Below, piece by piece: positions 17,335 through 28,933 of a DNA stretch of 64,000 nt (its first letter is position 1; each line of letters starts with the position of its first letter). The position numbers and the translations under genes were made by a program. The DNA is taken from positions 1 through 64,000 of the forward strand of contig DATMNI010000028.1 of assembly GCA_035570275.1 (NCBI GenBank). The letters are read 5' to 3'. This DNA is from DATMNI01 sp035570275. Lineage in GTDB: Bacteria; Acidobacteriota; Terriglobia; Bryobacterales; Bryobacteraceae. Under the pieces are notes generated by a model. It was not told the origin of the DNA. It saw only the letters and a list, made by a program, of their open reading frames with translations, and did no database searches.

Positions 17335-17338
<4 letters not shown>
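16445..17338 (+). CDS. Nucleotidyltransferase-like protein (GalU/RmlA superfamily)
   Basis: 297 aa from TTG 16445 with AGGAG eight bases upstream. The fold and order match UTP-glucose-1-phosphate uridylyltransferases: KKAVITAAGQNQRALPLQTL, AHGANIEEICVVVWPGDES, RFIAQPEPLGYGHAIYCARD, FLHMVGDHLYV (the D of the metal site) and DLYRIETVIEKPTP, then GYYLCFFGIHVLTPAVMNLL. The nucleotide loop usually reads GxGTRxxPxTK; here it is GQNQRALPLQ and the usual lysine is replaced. Activity is therefore uncertain and a non-catalytic or altered-specificity role is possible. Its stop overlaps the next start (GTGA), tying it to the bifunctional sugar kinase/pyrophosphorylase. Confidence 0.8.
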
Positions 17339-20691
<3,353 letters not shown>

Positions 20692-21679
20692 GTGCTGGGC
20701 CGTCGCGATGAACGCCTGATAAAGCTGAGCGGCACGTCCTTGTGAAACAGAGCGCTCATAGTTCACAAAGATCGTCTGCGGCTGCTCCCACCGCAAAGGA
20801 AGATCAAGGCCAAGCACGAGATTCTGCGACGCTACTTGAAAGCGTGGTTCCCAATTCTGCGCCGATGGCAGGACAAGTTAAAGTTCGCATAGATTGGATC
20901 GATCACTGGCGGGAGGAACTTGCGAAGATGGCAATCCCGAAGCACTTCACGATCGCGATTCGCGGCCCTACCTTCCGCATCTTCGACCCGATTCCGCCTC
21001 CCGCCCCGAGGTCCGCACCTACCCGGACCGGTACCATCGATTGGACACCCGTCGAAATTGCTTTCACAGCCCCCGGAGCCACCATCGTCCGCATCGAGCT
21101 ATTCCGCGAACGTTCCTGGAAGCCCGATTCCAAAATTACTGGCGCCGCATGGATCGACTCCGCGGAGCTTGCCCCCGTTCTAAAGCCCTGTCGCGCAGGG
21201 CAGCGCGTTACACCACAAATCGCCGCATGGATGGTTCGACATCGTCGAGTTTCCCGCGCCGTATGCCGGATTTATTCTCATGCAACGGCGGTTCGTCCAC
21301 CGCCTAATAGATCCTTTTACCTTATGGAGATAGCTCGTAAGTCGCACTTCGCCCGTGGCTCCTAGTACCCGTCGCCAAACAAAAAGACCTTGACCTCCGA
21401 TTGTATACCAGTTATTCTCAGGTTTCTTGAGCCGCCTCCTCACGTTAGCCGCCGCGCAGGAGCAATGAGTCTCCACTGGGACTTGATGGGGCGAAGCCTG
21501 TTTTTCAATCCGTCAAAGTAACACCTAGCCCTAGCCTTCTTTTTCCGCCGTCTTCCGTCCGCTGCTCCGTGTCGGTACGCCGTCAGGGTCCGTTTCACAG
21601 TGGAGCACGTCGCCTGCACTATGCTCAAGGCCTCGAATTGCGGTTCCTTGTTCGCGTTCTTGAGTCCTCTTTTCCTCTG
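20692..21679. other. Gene-poor left flank of the glycan island
   Basis: Apart from the protein remnant at 20862-21313 nothing recognisable is coded here. Base composition drops compared with the preceding kinase gene. The piece from 21314 to 21679 shows no gene, repeat or clear terminator that I can support. Confidence 0.6.
20862..21313 (+). pseudogene. Remnant of an unidentified protein, frameshifted
   Basis: One frame reads plausible protein from about 20880 to 21178 (IPKHFTIAIRGPTFRIFDPI ... IDWTPVEIAFTAPGATIVRI ... GAAWIDSAELAPV). The natural continuation, GWFDIVEFPAPYAGFILMQR, appears in another frame at about 21231-21300. No start codon with a ribosome site is present. The amino-acid character is of a beta-rich C-terminal domain; I cannot name the family. 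Confidence 0.5.
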
Positions 21680-23092
21680 ATGACCTTCTCACTGCTAAAC
21701 GTTCCCCTGAACAATGTCAGGCAAGTGCTGGCTGTTGCACGTTTTCGCTCGTTCGACCTCAGCACAGCTGAAGGCCGTTCCAAAGAACGCTATCGGCGAG
21801 CATTTCTGACAATGATCGCGTCTGGTTTCTCCAGGGTTGTGAGCATCGCTGCAGGTCTTATTAGTGTGCCGCTGACGCTCAGATATCTTGGCACCGAGAG
21901 GTATGGACTCTGGATGACTATCAGTTCGGTAATCGCGATTCTAGGGTTTTCGGACTTGGGAATCAATAACGGCCTGCTAAATGGAATTTCTCGAGCACAC
22001 GGAAACGACGATCGCGACCTTGCAAGGCAATACGTCTCTAGCGCCTTCTTCCTTCTGAGCGCCATCGCTATCGCACTCGGGCTTGCTTTCGCTGCGGTAT
22101 ATCACCGGATATCGTGGGGCCCTCTGTTCCGGGTACAGTCTCCGCAAGCTATAGCGGAAGCCGGAACGGCGGTTGCTATCTTCGTAGGCTGCTTCTTGTT
22201 GAACATTCCAGCAGGAATCGTTAGCCGAGTGCAAGCTGGCTATCAAGACGGCTTCTCTGCGAGCCTTTGGTCGTCCCTCGGTAGCGTGTTGTGCCTGGCT
22301 TCACTCTTATCAATTATCCACTTCCGCGGCTCTCTTCCTTTTCTCGTCCTTGCCATGGCTGGAGTACCAGTTCTTGCCCTCCTTCTAAATGGAGCAGTCT
22401 TATTTGCAATCCAGCGCCCCTGGCTCTTACCTTCATGGGCATACGTTACGACCAAGACAGCTAAGGATCTTTGGCGCCTAGGAGCTCTGTTTTTTACGCT
22501 GCAACTTGCGATGGCAATTTCCTATTCGTCAGACAATATCGTCATCGCACGAATTCTTGGTCCGCAAGCAGTCGCGCAATACGCCGTACCATGTAAGCTC
22601 TTCAGTTTGGTAAGCATCGTAATCTCATTCCTAGTCGGCCCCCTCTGGCCGGCATACGGAGAAGCCTTAGCAAGACAAGATCATCTCTGGATTCGTAAAA
22701 CGCTGCTCCGATCTTTGATGCTCGCTGCAGGGATCTCGGTTCCATTGGGAACAGTGCTTGTCATTTTCGGCGGCCGGATCATACACGTGTGGGTGGGACC
22801 AAGTATTCACACCAGTCCATTACTCATGGCCGGGCTGGGGGCTTGGAGCATTGTAACCGCCATTAGTTTGGCTTTCGCCGTTTTCTGTAACGGTCTATCA
22901 ATCATCCGCTTTCAGGTGATAGTGGCTCCTATAGGAGCGCTGTCGAATATTACGCTGTCCATTTACTTGACTCAACGGATCGGAATCCCCGGCGTCGTCT
23001 ATGGCTCAATCCTCAGCCAGCTCATCATCCTTATTCCTTCTGTTTTCTATATTCGCCGTTACCTCCGAACCGTCGGGACGGCCAACGCCTAG
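21680..23092 (+). CDS. Polysaccharide flippase (Wzx-like, MOP superfamily)
   Basis: About 470 aa from ATG 21680; an upstream ATG at 21569 would add 37 residues that do not look like protein. Twelve or more hydrophobic segments are present. The first is preceded by YRRAFLTMIASGFSRVVSIA, followed by VPLTLRYLGTERYGLWMTIS, the signature start of Wzx/RfbX flippases. Later landmarks are DLGINNGLLNGISRAHG and ISYSSDNIVIARILGPQAVA. Family members move lipid-linked repeat units across the inner membrane for O-antigen, capsule or exopolysaccharide. It is followed by an acyltransferase and a glycosyltransferase in the same direction. GC and codon use are visibly lower than in genes on either side, suggesting acquisition by transfer. 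Confidence 0.9.
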   Translation: MTFSLLNVPLNNVRQVLAVARFRSFDLSTAEGRSKERYRRAFLTMIASGFSRVVSIAAGLISVPLTLRYLGTERYGLWMTISSVIAILGFSDLGINNGLLNGISRAHGNDDRDLARQYVSSAFFLLSAIAIALGLAFAAVYHRISWGPLFRVQSPQAIAEAGTAVAIFVGCFLLNIPAGIVSRVQAGYQDGFSASLWSSLGSVLCLASLLSIIHFRGSLPFLVLAMAGVPVLALLLNGAVLFAIQRPWLLPSWAYVTTKTAKDLWRLGALFFTLQLAMAISYSSDNIVIARILGPQAVAQYAVPCKLFSLVSIVISFLVGPLWPAYGEALARQDHLWIRKTLLRSLMLAAGISVPLGTVLVIFGGRIIHVWVGPSIHTSPLLMAGLGAWSIVTAISLAFAVFCNGLSIIRFQVIVAPIGALSNITLSIYLTQRIGIPGVVYGSILSQLIILIPSVFYIRRYLRTVGTANA

Positions 23093-23120
23093 AACTAGGG
23101 GTATCAACCGAGATCCGAAT

Positions 23121-23696
23121 ATGCTCACGCTTATCAGACGCATTCTGAATGTTGACGCGCGCCGCCGGGTTTTAGCCTTGCCGAACGTCAGAATCGCGCC
23201 TTCGGCCATAGTAAATTGGAGAAGGGTGACTCTCCATCAACATTCAATACTCAGTATTGGCGAGGGCAGTATGATTGAAGGGAGTCTTGTATCGGAACGG
23301 GACGGTGCGGAAATTGTGATCGGCAGCAATACTTTCATGGGATCATCCCTTATCGCCTCCGCAACCCGAGTCGAAGTTGGAGACGATGTTCTGATTTCAT
23401 GGGGTTGCAATATAGTTGATCATAACTCACACTCGATCGCGTGGAGTAAGAGGCAGAACGATGTTAGAGCCTGGCGTCAGGGGAATAAAGACTGGAGGGA
23501 TGTCATAACGAGGCCCGTAAAGATCGGAAATAAATCCTGGCTAGGTTTCAACGTGGCGGTACTGAAGGGAGTTGAAATCGGCGAAGGCGCTGTCGTAGGT
23601 GCCGGGTCCGTCATAACAAAGAGCGTTCCTGCTTGGACCGTCGTTGCCGGTAATCCCGCCAAGGTCATCCGAGAGATTCCTTTTGATGGCCGATAG
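23121..23696 (+). CDS. Left-handed beta-helix O-acyltransferase (maltose/CapG-type acetyltransferase)
   Basis: 191 aa from ATG 23121, 28 bases after the flippase stop. Hexapeptide-repeat segments run from about residue 25: VNWRRVTLHQHSILSIGEGS, SNTFMGSSLIASATRVEVGD, and the C-terminal catalytic turn VKIGNKSWLGFNVAVLKGVE / IGEGAVVGAGSVITKSVPAW ending in VVAGNPAKVIREI. NIVDHNSHSI supplies the usual active-site His region. Such enzymes acetylate sugars with acetyl-CoA during surface-glycan synthesis. The neighbours fit that role; the acceptor is unknown. Confidence 0.88.
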   Translation: MLTLIRRILNVDARRRVLALPNVRIAPSAIVNWRRVTLHQHSILSIGEGSMIEGSLVSERDGAEIVIGSNTFMGSSLIASATRVEVGDDVLISWGCNIVDHNSHSIAWSKRQNDVRAWRQGNKDWRDVITRPVKIGNKSWLGFNVAVLKGVEIGEGAVVGAGSVITKSVPAWTVVAGNPAKVIREIPFDGR

Positions 23697-23885
23697 AAGT
23701 GTACTGGAAAAAGCCATTGGCGCGTACTGATAGCATCCAGTTCACGGCTCGATTTTTCAGCTCGTTGATCGACCACCGGTTCCTTCTCGCAGCCGATTAC
23801 GAGACGATGACGGGGCCGAAACTCAGACAACTTGGCAGCGATAAAAACGCGCCGCTGGCTCAGGACTGTGACGAGTAGATTTGGG

Positions 23886-24956
23886 ATGCGGATATTGTTT
23901 GACTCTGAAATCTTTTGCATGGAGCCATACGGCGGAATCTCGCGCTACTTTGTGGAACTCGCTTCGGCGCTCCGTTCGCAGGGTGTAGATTCGCGTATCG
24001 TGGCGGGCGTTCACATAAATAAGTACATCCACAATGAGGGGACGATTGGGCTGCGGCTTCCAAATGTGCGTGGCCTACGGAGACTCGCACGGCCGTGCAA
24101 CGATGTTCTGGGTGCCTGCTATTCCCGTTGGGTGCACCCTGATATTTTGCATAAGACTTATTACGGCGACCATCGTTGGCAACCGAAGAGCAGCGTGGTG
24201 ATTACGATTCACGACATGATTTGGGAACGATTGGAGGGTGTGGCCCATCCGCTTTCAAGAGCAAAAGCCTCCTGGATCGAGCGAGCGGACGCTGTCGTTG
24301 CGATCTCCGAGTTCACTCGGACTGAACTGCTGGAGATCTACAGGGTTCCTGAATCGAAGGTAAAAGTAATCCATTTGGCTTCGCGGAATTTTCCGGATCG
24401 GTCCGCTATTGTGGCCCCTCCAAAAGACAGCTACCTACTCTACGTAGGGGTACGCATCTGGTACAAGAACTTCGACCGGTTTGTCAAAGCGTATTCGGCA
24501 TCGAGGATCTTGAAACAGGACTTTCGCGTTGTTTGCTTCGGAAAGGAATTCTCGGACCAAGAGCGGCGGTTGTTCGTCGAGCTCGGCGTCCAGGAGAGAA
24601 TCGTGCAGGTGCAGGGCGATGATTCTACCCTTGCAGCGTACTATCGAAATGCTCGGGCCCTAGTATGCCCCTCGTTGGTCGAGGGCTTTGGGCTTCCGGT
24701 CTTGGAGGCTATGAAATGCGGCTGTCCAGTAATATGTTCGGGGATGGCGTCACTGCCTGAGGTCGCGGGAGACGCGGCTGTTTATTTTGACGCCGGGGAC
24801 GAGGAGAGCATCCGCGTGATTCTCGAATCGGCGCTGTTCGACGATGAAAGACTCAAGACGATGGTGGAAGTGGGAAAAGCCCGAGCGCTAGGCTTTTCGT
24901 GGGAAAAGTGTGCGAGCGAGACACTAGGCGTGTATCAGGCGATTTGCGGGAGTTGA
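23886..24956 (+). CDS. GT4-type glycosyltransferase
   Basis: 356 aa from ATG 23886. Two Rossmann halves of GT-B fold are visible. The N-terminal half has the acceptor-side loop MEPYGGISRYFVELASALRS and later ITIHDMIWER and DAVVAISEFTRTELLEIYRV. The C-terminal half has YLLYVGVRIWYKNFDRFVKA and the donor-binding ARALVCPSLVEGFGLPVLEA with the EX7E-type motif (E in VEGFG and E in VLEAM) and CPVICSGMASLPEVAGDAAV. It retains nucleotide-sugar to glycan transfer features. Its stop codon falls exactly where a copied fragment of the GHMP kinase gene begins, so the end of this gene is also the island boundary. Confidence 0.92.
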   Translation: MRILFDSEIFCMEPYGGISRYFVELASALRSQGVDSRIVAGVHINKYIHNEGTIGLRLPNVRGLRRLARPCNDVLGACYSRWVHPDILHKTYYGDHRWQPKSSVVITIHDMIWERLEGVAHPLSRAKASWIERADAVVAISEFTRTELLEIYRVPESKVKVIHLASRNFPDRSAIVAPPKDSYLLYVGVRIWYKNFDRFVKAYSASRILKQDFRVVCFGKEFSDQERRLFVELGVQERIVQVQGDDSTLAAYYRNARALVCPSLVEGFGLPVLEAMKCGCPVICSGMASLPEVAGDAAVYFDAGDEESIRVILESALFDDERLKTMVEVGKARALGFSWEKCASETLGVYQAICGS

Positions 24957-25110
24957 TTCACGGCGTTGGCGCGCAGCCGGGCGACCCGAATTCGGTATCA
25001 GCCGCGGCCGGCTTTTGCCCGACCACAATCCGCAAACATACTGATTCGGCCCGGCTGGGAAGGCAAGCTATCCGACTTCGGCTTGGCTTTGCCGAAAGCT
25101 CCAACTGTGG
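24954..25110 (+). pseudogene. Two fused gene fragments: GHMP-kinase segment and Ser/Thr-kinase catalytic segment
   Basis: 24954-25028 repeats 18515-18590 of the sugar kinase gene with a one-base deletion and only a few substitutions (codons for LIHGVGAQPGDP, then frame-shifted). Directly after it, about 25033-25100 translates to ANILIRPGWEGKLSDFGLAL, matching the catalytic loop end and DFG motif of eukaryotic-type protein kinases. Neither part has a start or stop context. The 180 bases that follow, up to 25281, hold nothing recognisable. Confidence 0.75.
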
Positions 25111-25297
25111 CCCAGCTTAGTATGAAGGAGTACATATCTCTTCACCGCGCATCTTCTTCACCGCGCGCATCTGAAGTCAAAGACGCAGACCTCCGCCCGG
25201 GTTGCAGACACATACGCCGGCTGTTTAAAATACCCGGCACGCAAGACCGTCCGCCGTGCGGTGATACACTGTAAGTTGATCTGGAGGGTAAGCAATC

Positions 25298-25960
25298 GTG
25301 AAATTTTTCCTCGACACCGCTAATCTCGACGAACTTAAGAAGAGTGCCAACTGGGGGATCGTCGATGGCGTGACTACAAATCCGACGCTGATTGCCAAAG
25401 AAGGCCGGCCGATCGAAGACCAGGTGCGGATGATTTGCGACATCGTGGACGGCGACATCAGCGCCGAAGTGGTTTCCACGGAAGGGTCCGCGATGATCAA
25501 AGAAGGGCTGAAACTGGCGAAGATCCATAAGAACATCGTGGTGAAATGCCCGTTGACGCGCGAAGGGATCAAAGCCACGTCGGCGCTGAGCAAGCAGGGC
25601 ATCCGGGTCAACGTGACGCTGTGCTTTTCAGCCGGGCAGGCGCTGATTGCAGCCAAAGCGGGGGCGTATATCATCAGCCCGTTTGTGGGGCGTCTGGACG
25701 ATATCGGGTGGACCGGCATGGACCTGATCCGCAGCATCACCCATATTTACAAGAACTACGGATACACCACGCAGGTGCTGGCCGCATCGCTGCGGTCGCC
25801 GACGCACGTGATCGATGCCGCGACCGCGGGGGCGCACATCGGCACGATGCCTTTCAAAGTTCTGGACATGCTCTTCAATCACCCGTTGACCGACAAGGGG
25901 TTGGAGCAGTTCCTGAAGGACTGGAACCAGGTCTTCGCGGAAACGCCCGTCGCCGGGTAG
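25298..25960 (+). CDS. fsa: Fructose-6-phosphate aldolase / small transaldolase
   Basis: 220 aa from GTG 25298 with GGAGGG ten bases upstream. The short transaldolase subfamily is recognised by MKFFLDTANLDELKKSANWG, VDGVTTNPTLIAKEGR, NIVVKCPLTREGIKATSALS (Schiff-base lysine near residue 85) and VNVTLCFSAGQALIAAKAGA. ISPFVGRLDDIG and the GAHIGTMPFKVLDMLFNHPL ending complete it. It cleaves or forms fructose-6-phosphate, or acts as transaldolase with erythrose-4-phosphate; sequence alone does not separate these. A decamer is usual for the family. The DUF3592 gene follows after 12 bases. Confidence 0.93.
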   Translation: MKFFLDTANLDELKKSANWGIVDGVTTNPTLIAKEGRPIEDQVRMICDIVDGDISAEVVSTEGSAMIKEGLKLAKIHKNIVVKCPLTREGIKATSALSKQGIRVNVTLCFSAGQALIAAKAGAYIISPFVGRLDDIGWTGMDLIRSITHIYKNYGYTTQVLAASLRSPTHVIDAATAGAHIGTMPFKVLDMLFNHPLTDKGLEQFLKDWNQVFAETPVAG

Positions 25961-25972
25961 TTACGTCCTACG

Positions 25973-26416
25973 ATGCCCGACGGTCCGACTAATCCGTTCC
26001 CAGCCGCGGCGGTGACGATCGGCTTGGTGTGCCTGCTGGCGGTGTTGTTGGCGCTCATCGCTTACCGGGAGTGGAAGCGGCGGCAAGTTACCCCGGAGGA
26101 GCGCGAACGGCGGCGTCGCCGATGGCTGGTGTCGACGGGAAAGATGGGTGACGCCACGCTGGTGGAGATCCGCGAAGATCTGTTGTTTTACTCTTACGCG
26201 GTCCGCGGGGTGGAGTACACGGCTTCGCAGGATATTGCACAACTGTCGCGGCGGCTGCCGACCGATCTTTCGGCGGTGGGCGCGGTTGGCGTGAAGTACG
26301 ACCCAAGGAACCCGGCCAATTCGATTGTGATCGCAGAGGAGTGGACGGGGCTGCGGACCAGCAAAGGCGGGGTGAGCGGCACGCGGTGGGCTCACGAGCG
26401 GCGCATCAGTTCTTGA
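25973..26416 (+). CDS. DUF3592-like single-pass membrane protein
   Basis: 147 aa. One membrane helix at about 10-32 (AAVTIGLVCLLAVLLALIAY) is followed by a charged stretch (TPEERERRRRRW) and a soluble domain. The domain reads GDATLVEIREDLLFYSYAVR ... VGVKYDPRNPANSIVIAEEW, which fits DUF3592 (small beta domain with YDPxNP). Function unknown. It overlaps the convergent gene by 11 bases at its 3' end. Confidence 0.6.
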   Translation: MPDGPTNPFPAAAVTIGLVCLLAVLLALIAYREWKRRQVTPEERERRRRRWLVSTGKMGDATLVEIREDLLFYSYAVRGVEYTASQDIAQLSRRLPTDLSAVGAVGVKYDPRNPANSIVIAEEWTGLRTSKGGVSGTRWAHERRISS

Positions 26417-27824
26417 GGTCTTGGGACGCAATCCAAGCCAGCGCCCGGGATACTGCGCCGTCGCGTTCCTGCGGTGTCTTACCCCCGGCGCCAAAGTGCT
26501 GTCCTGCTGCCTTCTCGAGTACGCCAACGGCGAGATCGCAGTACCGTGTATCGTCGAATGCTGTGCGGCGATCGCGCAGCACAACGGCAAGCACGCGTGC
26601 CTCGCGGGGCGTTCCGGAGTAAGTGGCATCCTGCCACAATAGGTTATAGAAGCGGGTGTCCAGTGTTTGGTACTTCCGCACCAAATCCGCCAACTGCTTC
26701 AGTTCCCTGTCGCTTCCATAATCCCGCAGCAGAGCCGCCGCGCCCTGCAGATCGTCGAAGCCCGCGTTCGGGCGATCCGCGACCTTGAGTGCCCGCGCCA
26801 GAGCCGCCGGGAGTATGGCCCGATTACCGTTTCGCGCCAGCACCAGGGCAATATAGGATGAGCCTGCAAGGTCATTGTCGAGGGCGTGCCTGAGAGTCTG
26901 GGTGGTCACGGGATTGCTGCCGTATTCAATCAGGGAATTGGCCGATCCCCACGCGTTCCATGGCGCGCCGGCAATCCACGTTTCGATCAGGAGAGCGTCG
27001 GTCTCGGGAGACGCTTTGAGCTTCCTCAGCGGGGTCTGCGCCAGGAACAAACTGGGGCGCAACGGCCAGTCTTTCGGCTCTGCCTTTCCCGAGAGAAGGT
27101 CCGCGACGGCCGGCCGTGGAACACCTTGCGCGGCCAGGAGATTGGCGGCCACTTCCGCCCAGCGCTGCCGGTCCTGGCCGATGGCGGGCTCCAGCAGCGG
27201 CATGAGTTCACCAATCAGATCCTCATTCTGCCCCGCCAGATACCCGGCAATGGCAAAGACTTCACGCGGGGTTCCCCGGCTGAGCGTGTTGGCGATCTCG
27301 CGGACCAGGAAGGGGCGCTCAGTGGCCGGCGGTGGCCCGAAATCGGCCAGGCCGGCTCGCGCCGGAATCGTCAGGTCCGCACCGGAATCGGCCGTCAGCC
27401 GCCACAACTCCGAAGCCGGATTCCGGTTCTCTCGAAGCGGGAAAATCAGCACCTGACCAGGCTCGATGTGGGGTAAGGGCGGCGGGTAACCGTTGACGAT
27501 TTGGGTAACGCTGGGACCGTACGCCCAAAAAGACACTGGAAGCAGGTTGACCGCGACCGCCTCTCCGGAACCGGTATAGGAACGCAGCACCTCGACTTCA
27601 GCGGTCATGGCCCATGTCTCCGCTTTCCAGGGAAGCGAGCCGTCCGGAACGCGTTCTCTTTTTTCGACGCCGAGGACGCGGCCAACCACCAGCACCGGGG
27701 CTGCCGCCGTTTCCTTCAACTGCCAGATTTTGAGGAACCCCGCTTCCACGCTGGCCGGTATACCCACCAGCAGCGGAATCGCCATGAGAAACGGCGCCAC
27801 ATACGTTCTGGTCCGGTGGTGCAT
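26406..27824 (-). CDS. Secreted hypothetical protein
   Basis: 472 aa with signal peptide (hydrophobic core FLMAIPLLVGIPASVEAG). The first 140 residues look like a small beta domain (VLVVGRVLGVEKRERVPDGS, IEPGQVLIFPLREN). The remainder is largely alpha-helical, with alanine/leucine-rich segments that could be HEAT-like repeats (VAANLLAAQGVPRPAVADLL, YIALVLARNGNRAILPAALA). No catalytic motif is seen and I do not recognise the family. It is monocistronic and convergent with the DUF3592 gene. Confidence 0.7.
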   Translation of the reverse strand: MHHRTRTYVAPFLMAIPLLVGIPASVEAGFLKIWQLKETAAAPVLVVGRVLGVEKRERVPDGSLPWKAETWAMTAEVEVLRSYTGSGEAVAVNLLPVSFWAYGPSVTQIVNGYPPPLPHIEPGQVLIFPLRENRNPASELWRLTADSGADLTIPARAGLADFGPPPATERPFLVREIANTLSRGTPREVFAIAGYLAGQNEDLIGELMPLLEPAIGQDRQRWAEVAANLLAAQGVPRPAVADLLSGKAEPKDWPLRPSLFLAQTPLRKLKASPETDALLIETWIAGAPWNAWGSANSLIEYGSNPVTTQTLRHALDNDLAGSSYIALVLARNGNRAILPAALARALKVADRPNAGFDDLQGAAALLRDYGSDRELKQLADLVRKYQTLDTRFYNLLWQDATYSGTPREARVLAVVLRDRRTAFDDTRYCDLAVGVLEKAAGQHFGAGGKTPQERDGAVSRALAWIASQDLKN

Positions 27825-27887
27825 GCTTCAGCTTAGTACACCGTTTCAATAATACGGTCTCGTATTTCGAGGCAGACGCTCCGTGAC

Positions 27888-28065
27888 CGTCGCGGCCCTG
27901 GTCGGAGCCGTCGCGGCTCTGGTCGGAGCCGCGCGCGTGAGCAAGCGGTGTCCCGATACGTTGGCGAACTTCTGAAACGGTGTACTTAAGCGGCGCGGCT
28001 GGCTGCGCACTCTTGGGCCGAATGGTGGCCGGTGTACTAAGGCGGTGCATTAAGGCGGTGTATTA
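27888..28065. repeat. Tandem and dispersed repeats between divergent genes
   Basis: Two 21-bp units (CCGTCGCGG, CCTGGTCGGAG with one difference) cover 27888-27929. They run into a full copy of the dispersed element at 27928-27971 (AGCCGCGCGCGTGAGCAAGC, then CGATACGTTGGCGAACT), the same as the inverted copy at 11017-11060. At 28029-28066 a 13-bp unit GGCGGTGNATTAA is repeated before the next gene. Confidence 0.75.
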
Positions 28066-28075
28066 AGATGAAAGC

Positions 28076-28759
28076 ATGCGCTGCCTCCGGTCGTTATGCG
28101 CGGTGTTGTGTGCGGTGTCATGCGCGATGTTGTGCGCGGCCAGCCTTGCCTGGGCGCAGGGCACCACGCCAAAGTCCACGCTGGAGGACTATCCCGCACA
28201 CGCTACGGTGGGCGACGTCGGGGTCGGGGCCGAGTTCATGGTCCATAGCTTCAGCCGCGGCGAGCAGATGTTTATCGCACCGGACTACCTGGTGGTGGAA
28301 GTGGCGATGTTCCCGCCGAAGGGGCAGGCCGTCCTGGTGGAACCCGGCAAATTCAGCCTGCGGATCAATGGCAGGAAAGCCGTGCTCTTTGTGCAGACGC
28401 CGGCCGCGGTGGCGGCATCGCTGAACCATCCCGAGTGGGAACAGCGGCCTCGCGCGGATGCTGCGATCGGGATGGGCGGCATCGGCGTCGGCACCGGACA
28501 GCCCCGGCAGACCGCGCCGTTTCCGGGTGCGCCGCAGTCCCGCCTTCCACAGCCTCCACGCGCGCCGGACGCGGACAATCCCGCCGGCATCGAGCGCGAG
28601 CGCGTCAAGCCGGAGGAATTGCTGGTAGAGACGGCGCTGCCGGGAGGCGATCACCGCGGCCCCGTCAGCGGCTTTCTATACTTCGCGTTCAAGGGCAAGA
28701 CCGGTTCCATCAAGTCTCTCGAATTGCTGTTCGAAAGCGCGGTGCTGAGGCTCCGATAG
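28076..28759 (+). CDS. Secreted hypothetical protein with Pro-rich linker
   Basis: 227 aa with a Cys-rich signal peptide (LCAVLCAVSCAMLCAASLAWAQ boundary near residue 28). One beta-type segment covers about 45-110 (YLVVEVAMFPPKGQAVLVEP, FSLRINGRKAVLFVQTP). A Gly/Pro-rich linker follows (120-165). The C-terminal segment FLYFAFKGKTGSIKSLELLF looks like the final strands of an immunoglobulin-like fold. I do not recognise the family. The signal peptide shows exact codon repetition (TGCGC runs), hinting at slippage. Confidence 0.65.
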   Translation: MRCLRSLCAVLCAVSCAMLCAASLAWAQGTTPKSTLEDYPAHATVGDVGVGAEFMVHSFSRGEQMFIAPDYLVVEVAMFPPKGQAVLVEPGKFSLRINGRKAVLFVQTPAAVAASLNHPEWEQRPRADAAIGMGGIGVGTGQPRQTAPFPGAPQSRLPQPPRAPDADNPAGIERERVKPEELLVETALPGGDHRGPVSGFLYFAFKGKTGSIKSLELLFESAVLRLR

Positions 28760-28779
28760 GCAATTAGTACCCGCCCTCC

Positions 28780-28876
28780 AGCCAACGGCAGGACAGCCAA
28801 CGGCAGGACAGCCAACGGCAGGGCAGCTTCCCCCTGTGCGCCCGGCGCATCCCGAACAGGTTAGCAACCTGCCCCA
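28780..28876. repeat. 15-bp tandem triplet and one AACAGGTT palindrome
   Basis: AGCCAACGGCAGGAC occurs three times in a row at 28780-28824 (last copy ends GGGC). At 28856-28876 ACAGGTTAGCAACCTG plus CCCCA repeats the palindrome family of 1870-2008. Both sit between a hypothetical gene and a DgoD-like gene. Confidence 0.7.
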
Positions 28877-28933
28877 GAAGCTTCATCCCATCCGGGGCAA
28901 TGGTGTAGAATCGACCTGGATAGGTGGTCCATC

